Notes under the pieces: generated by a model
What the model was told of the DNA's origin: nothing
Seen by the model: the letters and a program-made list of their open reading frames with translations, nothing else
The model's database searches: none
NCBI RefSeq assembly: GCF_002960625.1
Contig: NZ_POJH01000030.1
Location: 1 to 64,000 of the forward strand
Origin: Streptococcus suis
GTDB lineage: Bacteria > Bacillota > Bacilli > Lactobacillales > Streptococcaceae
Direction of reading: 5' to 3'
Length of the DNA stretch: 64,000 nucleotides
Shown: piece by piece, positions 14,804 through 26,334 of the stretch
Layout of the letters: each line of letters starts with the position of its first letter
Position numbering within the stretch: the stretch's first letter is position 1
Program-made: the position numbers and the translations under genes

Positions 14804-17428
14804 ATGACAAAACAAAATAATAAATTGCAGACTAAAGGTTCTATCCGTAAACTTCGCACAGGTGCAGTGGTTTCAACGCTTGCTACCTCGGTCATTTTTG
14901 GTTCAGCAGTTTCGGCTGAAGAGGTTGCTACTCAAGAAGTTGCTACGTCTACTGAGTCTGTTGTAGTTTCAGAAGATGTTGCTCAACCTGTTGAGGTAAC
15001 TCAAGCTGATGTTGACACGGCTCAAGTTCAAGTTACTGAGCTTACAAACCAAGTGACAGCTCAAGAGGGTGTTGTTGCTCAGGTTTCTGCTCAAGTTGAA
15101 GATTTGTCTGCTGTGACGCCAGAGGTCGTTGCTGAATTGGAAACAGCTACAGTTAAGGCTGAAGAAACAGTTGTTCAAGCAGAAACTAATGTAGCTACTG
15201 CTGAACAGTCAGTTACTCCAGCTCAAGAGGTTGTAACTACTCAGGAGGGTATCGTTGCCGAGGCAGAAAAAGCTGTTGAGGTTGTAAATACAACTGTTGC
15301 GAATGCAGAGAAAGCTGTAACTGATGCTCAAGCTGAGGTTGATGGGTTAAAAAACATTGACGAAACGCTTACTCAAGCCCAAGCTACTGTTGTAGCTGAT
15401 GAGAAAGCCGTTGAGGTTGCAACTACTCAGGTCGATACTATTAAGGTTGCCGAGCAAGACAAGGCTCAAGCTATCTCCACTCAAGAGGGTATCGTTGCTG
15501 AAGCTAAGTCTACCGTAGACACTAAATCTCAAGCTCTTGCTACAGCTAAGTCTGAGTTGGTTACTGCAACAAATAAAGTCACTGAAACTAAGTCTACATT
15601 GGATGCTTTGACTGCTCAATCTACAGGCGAGGAAACTCAGTTGACTATTCCTATTTCTGCCGAGTATGTAAACACTCTTAAAGCGTACATTGCAGGTGGT
15701 AGTCGTAGTACAGAGCTTTCAAATCGCTTGAAAGAGTTGGGTGCTGAGGCTTTCGCTCAGTTTGGAGTTAACATCAACAGCTTTGATGGTAACTACAGTA
15801 AATTTATAGATACTGACTGGGTGCTGAAGTTTTCAGATTCAGACAAGTCACGCAAGGTTAACGTAGCTAACCTAACAGATTCTCAACGTGCTGAGTTGAC
15901 CGATTATTACCTTACTCTTATCAAACCTATTCGTGAAGCTCTAGGGGTATCTGAGTATAAGACCTCAGACAAAATGAATGAGATTGCTTCACGTTATGAA
16001 AGTTCCGTAAATACAAGTATTTATGGTCACGATATGTCTGCACAGTTTAAGGTTGCTAGAGAGTTCGGTCTACGAGGGTTGTCTGAGAACCTTGGTTTCC
16101 CATCTTCAGATGATGGTGTGGAAACGATGGCTACACTCAAGCGTGACATTTTCGGTCAAGTTATGCAAATGCTTTACGATGACTCACACGCTAATTGGGG
16201 TCACGCAGTGAACATTACTAAGGATGAGTTTAACTATACTACAGTTAGCGTCACTGACAGCACTATCAACCCAGCTTACGATGTAGCACGTAAGGTGTAC
16301 TTCATCTCTGCTCGTGGCGTAGACATGGCAAAACTCCAAGACACAAACGTCCGCACAGCTCCTGCGTCTGCAACTGACACACGTGCAACAGCCTTATCTA
16401 ACGCTAAAACAGCCTACAACACAGCTTTGGCTCAACAAACTACTGCAAGTCAAAAGGTTACTGCTGTTGAGTTTGAGTTGCAAAATGCACAGTTTGCTTA
16501 TAACTCTGCTAAAGCTGAACTTGACCGTTTGAAGTCAGGTACCTCTAACCTTGCAGATGCTGAACGCACTCTTGCAGATGCAACAGCTCGATTGAATGCA
16601 AGCCGTCAAAAATTGGTTGAGGTTCAAGCTACCTACAACAACCTGAAAGCAAAAGAAGAAGAAGCTAAACAAACCTTGGCTGACGCTCAAAAGGCTCTTG
16701 AGAATGCTGAGGTTACTCAAGCTCAAGCGGTTGCTCGTTTAGATTCTGAGAAAGTTACTCTTGCAACTCTTAAGGGCAAGTTAGCTACTGCTCAGGGTGT
16801 CTTGGACAAAGCACGCTCTACCTACGCTGAAGCCGTCAAGGTACGTGATGATTTGAAAGCTAAGTTGAACAATGCACGCAATGCAGGTACCTTGTTGGCT
16901 CAAGCTAAGGCTGACTTGGAGGTTGCTGAAACTCGTTTGGTCGAGTTGAAGGGTATCCTAGGTCAAGCTGAAGCAAATCTTACCTACTTGAAGTCACTTC
17001 TTCCAATCACTTCTAAAGGTGAGCCTGCTTACCACGAGTTACCAGCTCTTGAAATTCCAAAAGAATTGCTAGATGAGGCTGACGGTAAGGTTGAAGTTAA
17101 AGTTGACCGTAAAGTTGACGGTAAGGTTGACGGTAAAGTTAACGGTAAGGTTGGTACTAAGGTTGACACTAAGGTTGACACTAAGGTTGATACTAAGGTT
17201 GACGGTAAGGTTGATGCTCCTGTGGTTGCTAATACAACTACTAAGGTTGACAGCTCTGTTCCTGTTCCAGCTCCTGCAGTTGCACCTCAAACTGAGCCTG
17301 CTAAGGTTGCAGTTGAGTACAACACGTTACCTGCTACAGGAGAAACTGAAAATATCATGTTGTATATCGGAATCGGTCTACTTGGTTTGGCTGGTTTAAG
17401 TAAAAAAATAAAAGAACAATTTAATTAA
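14804..17428 (+). CDS. LPXTG-anchored SEC10/PgrA-type surface exclusion protein
   Basis: An 874-residue surface protein. A signal peptide with a YSIRK-like motif (GSIRKLRTG, about 12) is cleaved near residue 38. Long Ala/Glu/Gln-rich coiled coils cover about 60-270 and 540-750. Between them (about 285-510) lies a domain like the SEC10/PgrA surface exclusion domain, with a GHDM...NLGF...WGHAVNI pattern reminiscent of CAP folds. Tandem KVDG/KVDT tetrapeptides follow near 760-805. The LPATG sortase signal, a hydrophobic segment and a charged tail end the protein. Relatives on pheromone-type plasmids reduce entry of related elements into the host. Its presence on a small mobilizable element suggests a similar role. 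Confidence 0.85.
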   Translation: MTKQNNKLQTKGSIRKLRTGAVVSTLATSVIFGSAVSAEEVATQEVATSTESVVVSEDVAQPVEVTQADVDTAQVQVTELTNQVTAQEGVVAQVSAQVEDLSAVTPEVVAELETATVKAEETVVQAETNVATAEQSVTPAQEVVTTQEGIVAEAEKAVEVVNTTVANAEKAVTDAQAEVDGLKNIDETLTQAQATVVADEKAVEVATTQVDTIKVAEQDKAQAISTQEGIVAEAKSTVDTKSQALATAKSELVTATNKVTETKSTLDALTAQSTGEETQLTIPISAEYVNTLKAYIAGGSRSTELSNRLKELGAEAFAQFGVNINSFDGNYSKFIDTDWVLKFSDSDKSRKVNVANLTDSQRAELTDYYLTLIKPIREALGVSEYKTSDKMNEIASRYESSVNTSIYGHDMSAQFKVAREFGLRGLSENLGFPSSDDGVETMATLKRDIFGQVMQMLYDDSHANWGHAVNITKDEFNYTTVSVTDSTINPAYDVARKVYFISARGVDMAKLQDTNVRTAPASATDTRATALSNAKTAYNTALAQQTTASQKVTAVEFELQNAQFAYNSAKAELDRLKSGTSNLADAERTLADATARLNASRQKLVEVQATYNNLKAKEEEAKQTLADAQKALENAEVTQAQAVARLDSEKVTLATLKGKLATAQGVLDKARSTYAEAVKVRDDLKAKLNNARNAGTLLAQAKADLEVAETRLVELKGILGQAEANLTYLKSLLPITSKGEPAYHELPALEIPKELLDEADGKVEVKVDRKVDGKVDGKVNGKVGTKVDTKVDTKVDTKVDGKVDAPVVANTTTKVDSSVPVPAPAVAPQTEPAKVAVEYNTLPATGETENIMLYIGIGLLGLAGLSKKIKEQFN
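17086..17215. repeat. 12-bp tandem repeats encoding KVDG/KVDT
   Basis: About ten 12-base units of the type AAGGTTGACGGT or AAGGTTGACACT sit in frame inside the surface protein gene, just before the wall-spanning region. Length variation between strains is expected. Confidence 0.75.
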
Positions 17429-17435
17429 GATAACT

Positions 17436-17470
17436 AAAAAATCTTCTTACATATTGTAGGAAGATTTTTT
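17436..17470 (+). terminator. terminator of the surface protein gene
   Basis: Stem AAAAAATCTTC/GAAGATTTTTT closed by a second partial pairing, ending in a T-run. Confidence 0.8.
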
Positions 17471-17564
17471 GGATTCCTAAAAATTTCAGAAAGACTACGC
17501 TATTCTAACAATTTTTAGGAATGTTAATAGAATTTTAAATTTTTTAGTTACTCCGAAATGCTTC

Positions 17565-17668
17565 TTTGTCAAAACTTGGTCAGACTGTATTATTATAAAA
17601 ATTCTGCATAATTTAGGGGATACATAAATATTTTATAAAATTTCATGTGGTCAAAATTTGGTCAAATT
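17565..17668. repeat. paired TGGTCAAA repeats at the right end
   Basis: TTTGTCAAAACTTGGTCAG at 17565-17583 and GTGGTCAAAATTTGGTCAAA at 17647-17666 match the left-end pairs in motif and spacing. They are probable arm-type integrase sites. Nothing else is visible between 17471 and 17758. Confidence 0.5.
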
Positions 17669-17758
17669 CCTTCTTTTCATTACTCCATAGATAAGTGACA
17701 AACCCTTGATTATCGCTATTTTTGTTATCTATTTTAACTTATTTTAACGTACAATTAT

Positions 17759-17808
17759 CTGTTGGCGGAGTAGATAAAGCATAGGAAACCTTGAGAAATC
17801 AAGGTTTT
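17759..17808. repeat. attR, 50-bp direct repeat
   Basis: Right-hand copy of the att repeat, including the duplicated terminator hairpin at 17786-17807. Confidence 0.9.
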
Positions 17809-17831
17809 ATTTTTTTAAAGTAGCATTGCTA

Positions 17832-17872
17832 CTCTTTGTCAAATGGGTCAACCCACTACAGTTGACAAAGAG
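17832..17872. repeat. inverted repeat outside attR
   Basis: Perfect 11-bp arms CTCTTTGTCAA/TTGACAAAGAG enclose a nested GGGT/ACCC hairpin. It lies just outside the mobile element and may be a small dispersed chromosomal repeat. A related TTGACAAAG occurs near 26219. Confidence 0.45.
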
Positions 17873-17891
17873 CCAAAATTTATAGTAAATG

Positions 17892-17928
17892 AAAACCTCT
17901 CAGTAATCTATCTATACTGGGAGGTTTT
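17892..17928 (-). terminator. terminator overlapping the yfhO stop codon
   Basis: Stem AAAACCTCTCAGTA/TACTGGGAGGTTTT with one mismatch. One arm covers the last codons of the yfhO-like gene. Confidence 0.65.
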
Positions 17929-20479
17929 TATTGTACTTATTTCGAAAGATTTGGTAGCTAATAAACAGGCCAAGGGCGGAGAATGAGATTATTAAACCTA
18001 AGTAAAAACCTTGAGGTGTAAAGGTAAGAATTACTTGTGATTGCCCAGGTTTGACATCAACTTTCATAAAACCACTTTGCGCTTTTTGAATACTTACTGG
18101 TTCCCCATCAATTGTTGCAGACCATCCTTTATCGTAGGGTAGGGTTAAAAGAAGCGAAGCTTCATTTTCTGTTTCAAAGTCAATAGTGACCGTGTTTCCT
18201 TCTGTTTTGGTTGCGACTTTCTTTTCTTTTAGAATAGAAGCAGCTTCTTTGAAAGCAAGTAAGTCGATACGATAAAACTGTGGTTTATCGAAGGAAACTT
18301 GATTATTTTCAGGGAAGTGAATGTCAACCTTTACTACCTGTTCTTCAGGGAAATCACCAACATTAAAGAATGAAAAAGCATTATCTAATGTAAACTCAGT
18401 TGACTGATTATTGACAGAGATGACAACTTTCTTATGGTTCTCATTTGAGAACGTTATTTTTGGTAAATTAAGATAGACTTGACTATTTGCAGGCACTGTT
18501 AATGTATAACTAACTTTAGCACTCGTTTCCTCATTTGCTTTATTAACAGTGATACGATTTCCTAATTCAGTCGCATATTGAGATGAAGTGATTGGAATGC
18601 TGTAGTAATATTTATGGTTTACACCAGATAGCTGATTGAGGAAATTTGTTTGATTATCAAGTGTGAGGTTTGTAAACTTTACATCCTTGTAAACTTGGTT
18701 GGTGAGAATAGCTAGACCTTGATTAAAGCTATTTTCATAGAGATTGATTGTATCGGAACTTTTATAAAGTGAAAAACCAAATTTATTTGGATCAAGAGTT
18801 GCTAGATTGTATTTTATGCCAAACAGACTATCAGCAATGATGGTATTATTTTGATAGCGGAGGTTAAGATTGGTCCCATCTGAACGGAAACCTAATTTAT
18901 CAAGGACGGAGCTAGAAGCTCTATTGCGAATAGAAGAGAATTGAGAAATACCATTGTAGTTGTACTTCATACTATCATTGCCTGTTTGTGGTAACAATCT
19001 TTCAGTTCTGTAGAAAGCAGTATTATCAGACTTTGCTAACTTGACAAGTTTGTCAATATCTGTCAACTTTTCCTCGTAGTTGGAGCGACTTGGGAAATGC
19101 CATTCCTCAGATAATCCTTGTACTTGATAGTGAGTATGGATACCGATTTCAAATAAGCCAAAGAATAGGAAAATAGTAGCAGATAGCTTTCGATTCAAAA
19201 GGATCCAAAATAGGGCAATGTAAAGAATTAGAAATTCAACTGTCAATAAAAAATTTACATCTTGTAAGAATTCATAGTTCTGCTTAAATAGATAAGTTAG
19301 TAGAAAACCTAGTAATATAACCGAGATGCTTCCATAGAGGCTTTTAATAGAAACTTGCTTTAATCGTATAATTGTTTCTGCAGCTAGGTAGATAAGGATA
19401 GTCGATAAGACCCATGCGTAACGATAGAGAAACATGTTTGGAGCATGCATCCCTTGCCAGAATAGATTGAGAGGCTGTAAATAGAAACTGGCTAAGATGG
19501 TTATTAGCAACAGTCCATAGGACAATTTTACTTGCCATCTTATGTCTTTCAAAGTAAAGAATAGGATAGTCAATAAAAGTGGCAGTAACCCTACATAAAT
19601 CATGGGAATAGAACCAAATTTTGTTGTGTCAAAACTACCGACTAAATTTTTTGCAAAGAAATCAAAATACCAGGAGTCTTCCGTTTTTAGATTGACAATC
19701 TTTGTAAAGGTTTCACCGTGCGTTTTCAAATCTAGATAGGTAGGAAGTAGCATAAACATACTACTTAGTGCTGATAAAATTGACACAACTGTAAAGTTTA
19801 TAAATATTTTTATCCTGTTTTTTTCTAACCAAGATAATTGAACAAGTGCCCACAGTGCTAGAAAAATGGCAGCCATATAGCCAAAGTAGTAGTTTTGAAC
19901 AAACAAGCAAGTTAAGGCTATATAGTAAATAACCTGATTTTTTCCTTCTACCAATCGTTGTAAACCTAAAAGTATGATTGGAATAAGAATAAAGACATCT
20001 AGCCAGCTATTGATTTCTAATTGACTGGTAGAAAAGCTCATCAATGAGTAGGAAGTGGAAAGAAGAAGTGCCCAGGAAGGTTCAAGTTTTTTATGTATCC
20101 CTTTCAGGCTAAAATAGGTTGACAAACCTATCAATCCAAACTTGACAACAGTGACAAGATAGAGTGCATCTGGCATGGATTGTAAATCAAAGAAGAACAC
20201 AATAGGTGATAGAAAGGAACCTAGATAGTAAGAGGATAAGGCATAGAAATTTAGGCCTAATCCACTTGTAAAGGTATAAAAAAGAGAACCATCACCGTGT
20301 AAAGTATTGCGTAACGTTTGATTAAAAATGACATATTGATGGAAGCCATCGCTAGCCAAAATGGTTGTATCACTTCCCCACCAAATGCCTTGAAAAGCTA
20401 GGAAAAGGGAAATAATTCCTAGAGGAATCAAAAAAGATAGGAGGTAATAGGTAGATTTTTTTGTAAATATTTTTCTCAT
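17912..20479 (-). CDS. YfhO-family membrane protein
   Basis: An 855-residue protein with about 12 membrane segments in its first half and at the very end, and a large extracytoplasmic domain (about 440-820). It matches the YfhO family. Members resemble GT-C glycosyltransferases and are linked to glycosylation of lipoteichoic acid or other envelope polymers in Firmicutes. The N-terminal GSDTTILASDGFHQY segment, acidic and in the first outer loop, is the likely catalytic site. The exact substrate cannot be read here. It is a single gene, with terminators on both sides. Confidence 0.85.
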   Translation of the reverse strand: MRKIFTKKSTYYLLSFLIPLGIISLFLAFQGIWWGSDTTILASDGFHQYVIFNQTLRNTLHGDGSLFYTFTSGLGLNFYALSSYYLGSFLSPIVFFFDLQSMPDALYLVTVVKFGLIGLSTYFSLKGIHKKLEPSWALLLSTSYSLMSFSTSQLEINSWLDVFILIPIILLGLQRLVEGKNQVIYYIALTCLFVQNYYFGYMAAIFLALWALVQLSWLEKNRIKIFINFTVVSILSALSSMFMLLPTYLDLKTHGETFTKIVNLKTEDSWYFDFFAKNLVGSFDTTKFGSIPMIYVGLLPLLLTILFFTLKDIRWQVKLSYGLLLITILASFYLQPLNLFWQGMHAPNMFLYRYAWVLSTILIYLAAETIIRLKQVSIKSLYGSISVILLGFLLTYLFKQNYEFLQDVNFLLTVEFLILYIALFWILLNRKLSATIFLFFGLFEIGIHTHYQVQGLSEEWHFPSRSNYEEKLTDIDKLVKLAKSDNTAFYRTERLLPQTGNDSMKYNYNGISQFSSIRNRASSSVLDKLGFRSDGTNLNLRYQNNTIIADSLFGIKYNLATLDPNKFGFSLYKSSDTINLYENSFNQGLAILTNQVYKDVKFTNLTLDNQTNFLNQLSGVNHKYYYSIPITSSQYATELGNRITVNKANEETSAKVSYTLTVPANSQVYLNLPKITFSNENHKKVVISVNNQSTEFTLDNAFSFFNVGDFPEEQVVKVDIHFPENNQVSFDKPQFYRIDLLAFKEAASILKEKKVATKTEGNTVTIDFETENEASLLLTLPYDKGWSATIDGEPVSIQKAQSGFMKVDVKPGQSQVILTFTPQGFYLGLIISFSALGLFISYQIFRNKYNKNLPV

Positions 20480-20490
20480 ATATTTAAAAG

Positions 20491-20513
20491 AAAAGGCGAG
20501 TAAATCGCCTTTT
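20491..20513 (-). terminator. terminator of the ABC-F gene
   Basis: Stem AAAAGGCGA/TCGCCTTTT with a 5-nt loop and T-runs on both strands. Confidence 0.8.
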
Positions 20514-20515
20514 TA

Positions 20516-22138
20516 TTATGCTTTCCAAAGTTCTTGTACTTTTGCTTGTACTTCAGCATTTTCCAAGAATTCGTCATAGGTTTCGTCAATGCGGTCAATC
20601 ACGCCATTTTTAGAGATAACAATGATGTGGTTTGCTAAAGTTTGAATAAATTCATGGTCGTGGCTGGCAAAGATGATGGACTCTTTGAAGGCTTTCAAAC
20701 CATCGTTTAGACTGGAAATAGATTCCAAGTCTAAGTGGTTGGTCGGGTCATCCAATACCAAGACATTTGATTTGAGGAGCATAAGTTTAGACAGCATCAC
20801 GCGCACCTTTTCGCCTCCTGACAAGACATTGACAGGTTTGTTCACTTCATCGCCAGAGAAGAGCATACGGCCCAAGAAACCACGCAAGAAGGTATTGTCA
20901 TCTTCTTCCTTGCTAGCAAATTGACGGAGCCAGTCTAGGATGGATTCGTTGGTGTCAAAATCACGGCTGTTGTCTTTTGGTAGGTAAGATTGACTGGTAG
21001 TGACACCCCACTTGACAGTACCTTCGTATTCGATATCTCCCATAAGAGCACGAATGAGGGCAGTTGTTTGGATGTCGTTTTGGCCAATGAGGGCCGTCTT
21101 ATCACCTGGACGTAGGATAAAGCTGATATTGTCCAAAATGGTTTCACCGTCGATGACAACTTTTAAGTTCTCAACTGTCAAGAGGTCATTACCTATTTCA
21201 CGTTCAGATTTGAAGTTGATAAATGGGTATTTACGGCTAGAAGGGATAATTTCTTCCAACTCAATTTTATCCAACATCTTTTTACGAGAGGTTGCTTGTT
21301 TAGACTTTGAGGCATTGGCAGAGAAGCGGGCAACGAATTCTTGCAATTCTTTGATTTTTTCTTCTGCTTTTGCGTTACGGTCTGCTTGCAAACGAGCAGC
21401 TAATTCACTGGATTGTTTCCAGAAGTCGTAGTTACCAACGAAAATCTTGATTTTACCGAAGTCAAGGTCGGCCATATGGGTACATACTTTGTTGAGGAAG
21501 TGACGATCGTGGGATACAACGATAACTGTATTTTCAAAGTCAATCAAGAAATCTTCCAACCAGTTGATGGATTGAATGTCCAAACCGTTGGTCGGCTCGT
21601 CCAAGAGAAGCACATCAGGTTTACCAAAGAGGGCCTTAGCCAAGAGAACTTTAACCTTCTCACCGTTGGTCAATTCGCTCATGTTTTGGTAGTGAAGGTC
21701 TTCTGAAATATTAAGGTTTTGGAGCAATTGTGAAGCTTCACTTTCTGCTTCCCAGCCACCAAGTTCAGCAAATTCACCTTCTAATTCAGCAGCACGGACA
21801 CCATCTTCATCAGAAAAATCTTCTTTCATGTAGATGGCATCTTTTTCTTTCATGATGCTGTAAAGTTGCTCATTTCCCATGATAACGACGTCAATCACGC
21901 GCTCATCTTCGTAGTCGAAATGGTTCTGACGAAGAACAGATAGACGCTCGTCTGGTCCAAGGGAGATATGGCCTGTTGAAGGCTCAATGTCACCTGCAAG
22001 GATTTTCAAGAATGTAGATTTACCAGCACCGTTGGCACCAATTAAACCGTAGGTATTTCCAGCTGTAAATTTAATATTGACATCATCAAATAATTTGCGG
22101 TCGCTAAAGCGAAGCGACACATCAGATACTGTAAGCAT
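20516..22138 (-). CDS. ABC-F family ATPase (YkpA/YbiT-like)
   Basis: A 540-residue cytoplasmic protein with two ABC domains, no membrane part, and a helical linker (about 230-310) that in ABC-F proteins reaches the ribosomal E site. NBD1 has Walker A GANGAGKST and Walker B VLLLDEPTNGLD. NBD2 keeps the signature LSGGEKVRV but has a degenerate Walker A (GQNDIQTT, no Lys) and VLDDPTNHLD with Asp in place of the usual Glu. The signature of NBD1 is altered too (LTNGEK). An upstream extension in the same frame is rejected, because AGAGGAG precedes the ATG at 22138. It probably acts in translation rather than transport. Confidence 0.88.
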   Translation of the reverse strand: MLTVSDVSLRFSDRKLFDDVNIKFTAGNTYGLIGANGAGKSTFLKILAGDIEPSTGHISLGPDERLSVLRQNHFDYEDERVIDVVIMGNEQLYSIMKEKDAIYMKEDFSDEDGVRAAELEGEFAELGGWEAESEASQLLQNLNISEDLHYQNMSELTNGEKVKVLLAKALFGKPDVLLLDEPTNGLDIQSINWLEDFLIDFENTVIVVSHDRHFLNKVCTHMADLDFGKIKIFVGNYDFWKQSSELAARLQADRNAKAEEKIKELQEFVARFSANASKSKQATSRKKMLDKIELEEIIPSSRKYPFINFKSEREIGNDLLTVENLKVVIDGETILDNISFILRPGDKTALIGQNDIQTTALIRALMGDIEYEGTVKWGVTTSQSYLPKDNSRDFDTNESILDWLRQFASKEEDDNTFLRGFLGRMLFSGDEVNKPVNVLSGGEKVRVMLSKLMLLKSNVLVLDDPTNHLDLESISSLNDGLKAFKESIIFASHDHEFIQTLANHIIVISKNGVIDRIDETYDEFLENAEVQAKVQELWKA

Positions 22139-22202
22139 AGTTTCTCCTCTATTTCTGTCTATTAGTTTAATTGTACTAGAAAGAACTTGAATTTTCAATG
22201 AA

Positions 22203-23075
22203 TTACATTGGAATTAAAATATCTTCATCGTAATGTTTATGGTCTTTTTGTAAGCTAAAACCACGTCCACGAACTTGACTGGCAGGCATAACAACCATAA
22301 AAGCAGCTTCATCGATTTCTAGTATAGCTGTTTCCAATTTTTGCATCTCTGGAATAGAGATGGTAGTCATCAACATACGCTTGTCAACACCTGTAAATCC
22401 TCCGACAACAGGAAACTCTGTTACACCACGATCTGCCACCTTTGTGATGTAGTCTTTGATTTGGTTAGATTTATGGGAAATAATCATGACATTCCGTGAG
22501 GATTGACTTCCAGACATCATACGGTTGACAATGTAAGTAATAGTCATGAGGGCAATAATCGAATGCATGACAGTATCTGGATCAAAAGCGATGAAACCAA
22601 GTCCAACGATGATGCCATCAATAATGGCCATTGTTACTCCCAACGACAAAGGAGTGTATTTATGGATAAATTGAATAAGGATACCTGTACCACCGGTAGA
22701 TGAGTTTCCAAGAAAGACAAGTCCAAGCCCAAACCCAAGGATAATCCCACCAAAAATAGCAGCAAGTAAAGGATTATCTGTCAAGTTTGGTAAACCAGCT
22801 GTCAACTTGATGCAAAACGGATAAATTAAGGAGCCGTAAACGGTTTTGACAAAGACAGATTTCCCTAGAAAAATCCAACAAATAATGAGTAAGGGAATAT
22901 TGCAATAGAGGACAAAATCGGCAGGGTTCCAGCCGAACAGGGCATTGAGAGCGATAGCAAGTCCTCCTACTCCCCCAGAAACGATATTATTTTCTAAAAA
23001 TAGACTGTTAAAACCGATAGCCATAACGATGGAACCAAGGGTCACATAAGCAAAATCTTTAATCCGTTCTTTCAT
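22203..23075 (-). CDS. YitT-family membrane protein with DUF2179 domain
   Basis: A 290-residue protein with five to six membrane segments (about 10-185), including a Gly-rich NNIVSGGVGGLAIALN motif, and a C-terminal cytoplasmic DUF2179 domain (about 215-285). The family is widespread in Firmicutes and poorly characterised. It lies 64 bases upstream of the ABC-F gene on the same strand, so the two may be co-transcribed. A second YitT-type gene begins at 63635. AAGGAG lies 7 bases before the ATG. Confidence 0.88.
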   Translation of the reverse strand: MKERIKDFAYVTLGSIVMAIGFNSLFLENNIVSGGVGGLAIALNALFGWNPADFVLYCNIPLLIICWIFLGKSVFVKTVYGSLIYPFCIKLTAGLPNLTDNPLLAAIFGGIILGFGLGLVFLGNSSTGGTGILIQFIHKYTPLSLGVTMAIIDGIIVGLGFIAFDPDTVMHSIIALMTITYIVNRMMSGSQSSRNVMIISHKSNQIKDYITKVADRGVTEFPVVGGFTGVDKRMLMTTISIPEMQKLETAILEIDEAAFMVVMPASQVRGRGFSLQKDHKHYDEDILIPM

Positions 23076-23189
23076 TATTTCTCCTTCTTTGATTTCATAG
23101 AATGCAATTTATATTATCCCTAAAATCTAGCTTATCGTCAAGGCTTGGAAGTATTGACTTTCTAATTTTTAAGAGGTATAATGGTATTC

Positions 23190-23406
23190 AATCAGAAGAG
23201 TAGGTAATCTTCCATTTTTAGAGAGCTTGTGGTTGCTGCGAACAGGTAATGGTGATTGGTGAATGGACTGATTTTACAAGGAATTCGAACCAATAAGGAT
23301 TCGGCTAGCAGGCCTTATGTGCATTAAGATAGGAGCAGTTGCTCTTAAGTAAGGTGGCACCGTGTCCAAGACGCCCTTGCACAGTTTTTTCTGTGTGGGG
23401 CTTTTT
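23190..23406 (+). promoter_or_regulatory. tryptophan T-box leader
   Basis: The leader of trpS carries stem I with an AGTA motif near 23198. A specifier loop around 23261-23267 contains TGG. The conserved T-box AAGGTGGCACCGTG lies at 23351-23364. A terminator hairpin follows (GCCCTTGCACAG/CTGTGTGGGGC, T-run to about 23406). Uncharged tRNA-Trp should stabilise the antiterminator and allow trpS transcription. Confidence 0.9.
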
Positions 23407-23426
23407 CTATGAACTTTATCAGATGA

Positions 23427-24461
<1,035 letters not shown>

Positions 24462-24474
24462 GGTTAACGATGGA

Positions 24475-24508
24475 AGAGCAATGTTTAAAAAACGTTGCTT
24501 TTTTCATT
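24475..24508 (+). terminator. trpS terminator
   Basis: Inverted repeat around AGCAATGTTT/AAACGTTGCT (one mismatch) followed by a T-run. Confidence 0.75.
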
Positions 24509-24660
24509 TGTTTTATAATAAAGTAAAAACCAAACGTTCGAATTTCTAAAAGGAAGTGGTAAAGAATTTTCTGAATTTTTATTATTCCCTGTTTTAATGC
24601 GAATAATATTTGACAAATGATTTCAAAATGTTATCATAAATAAAATAATTGTAGCGATAG

Positions 24661-26172
<1,512 letters not shown>

Positions 26173-26176
26173 GAAT

Positions 26177-26199
26177 AAGACCCTGATTGACAGGGTCTT
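26177..26199 (+). terminator. guaB terminator
   Basis: Stem AGACCCTG/CAGGGTCT, tail TTTACTGTTTT. Confidence 0.8.
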
Positions 26200-26305
26200 T
26201 ACTGTTTTGTAAACGTAGTTGACAAAGTTGTAATTTTTTTAGTTCTATGTGAAGAGTTGCAACTACAATTGGAGTTAGGAAAAGCCAGTTTACGAAGTAA
26301 TAAAA

Positions 26306-26334
26306 AGTAACTGAATATAAAATCAGTTACTTGC
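26306..26334 (-). terminator. recF terminator
   Basis: Stem AAGTAACTGA/TCAGTTACTT across the recF stop codon, with a T-rich tail on the minus strand. Confidence 0.7.

Larger units (their letters stand above)
8345..17808. mobile_element. integrative mobilizable element in tRNA-Asn (about 9.4 kb)
   Basis: The element is delimited by 50-bp direct repeats at 8345-8394 and 17759-17808. It carries a tyrosine integrase at the tRNA end, a DUF771 protein, a Rep_trans-type relaxase, a small TcpA-like coupling ATPase with a membrane partner, a small accessory protein, an unknown cargo gene, an XRE repressor and an LPXTG surface exclusion-type protein. No mating-pore genes (VirB4- or VirB6-like) are present, so it should be mobilizable rather than self-conjugative. 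This layout resembles streptococcal elements with Tn916-related relaxase and coupling modules. Confidence 0.85.

Noticed and set aside
17086..17215. CRISPR-like array
   Set aside because: The units are 12-base, in-frame coding repeats without spacers. No cas genes or spaced repeats occur anywhere in the window.
8345..17808. Prophage remnant
   Set aside because: Apart from the integrase and an XRE repressor there are no phage structural, packaging or lysis genes. The relaxase and coupling ATPase point to a mobilizable element.
17912..20479. YfhO-like protein as part of the mobile element
   Set aside because: It lies outside attR at 17759-17808, is flanked by its own terminators and belongs to a widely conserved chromosomal family.
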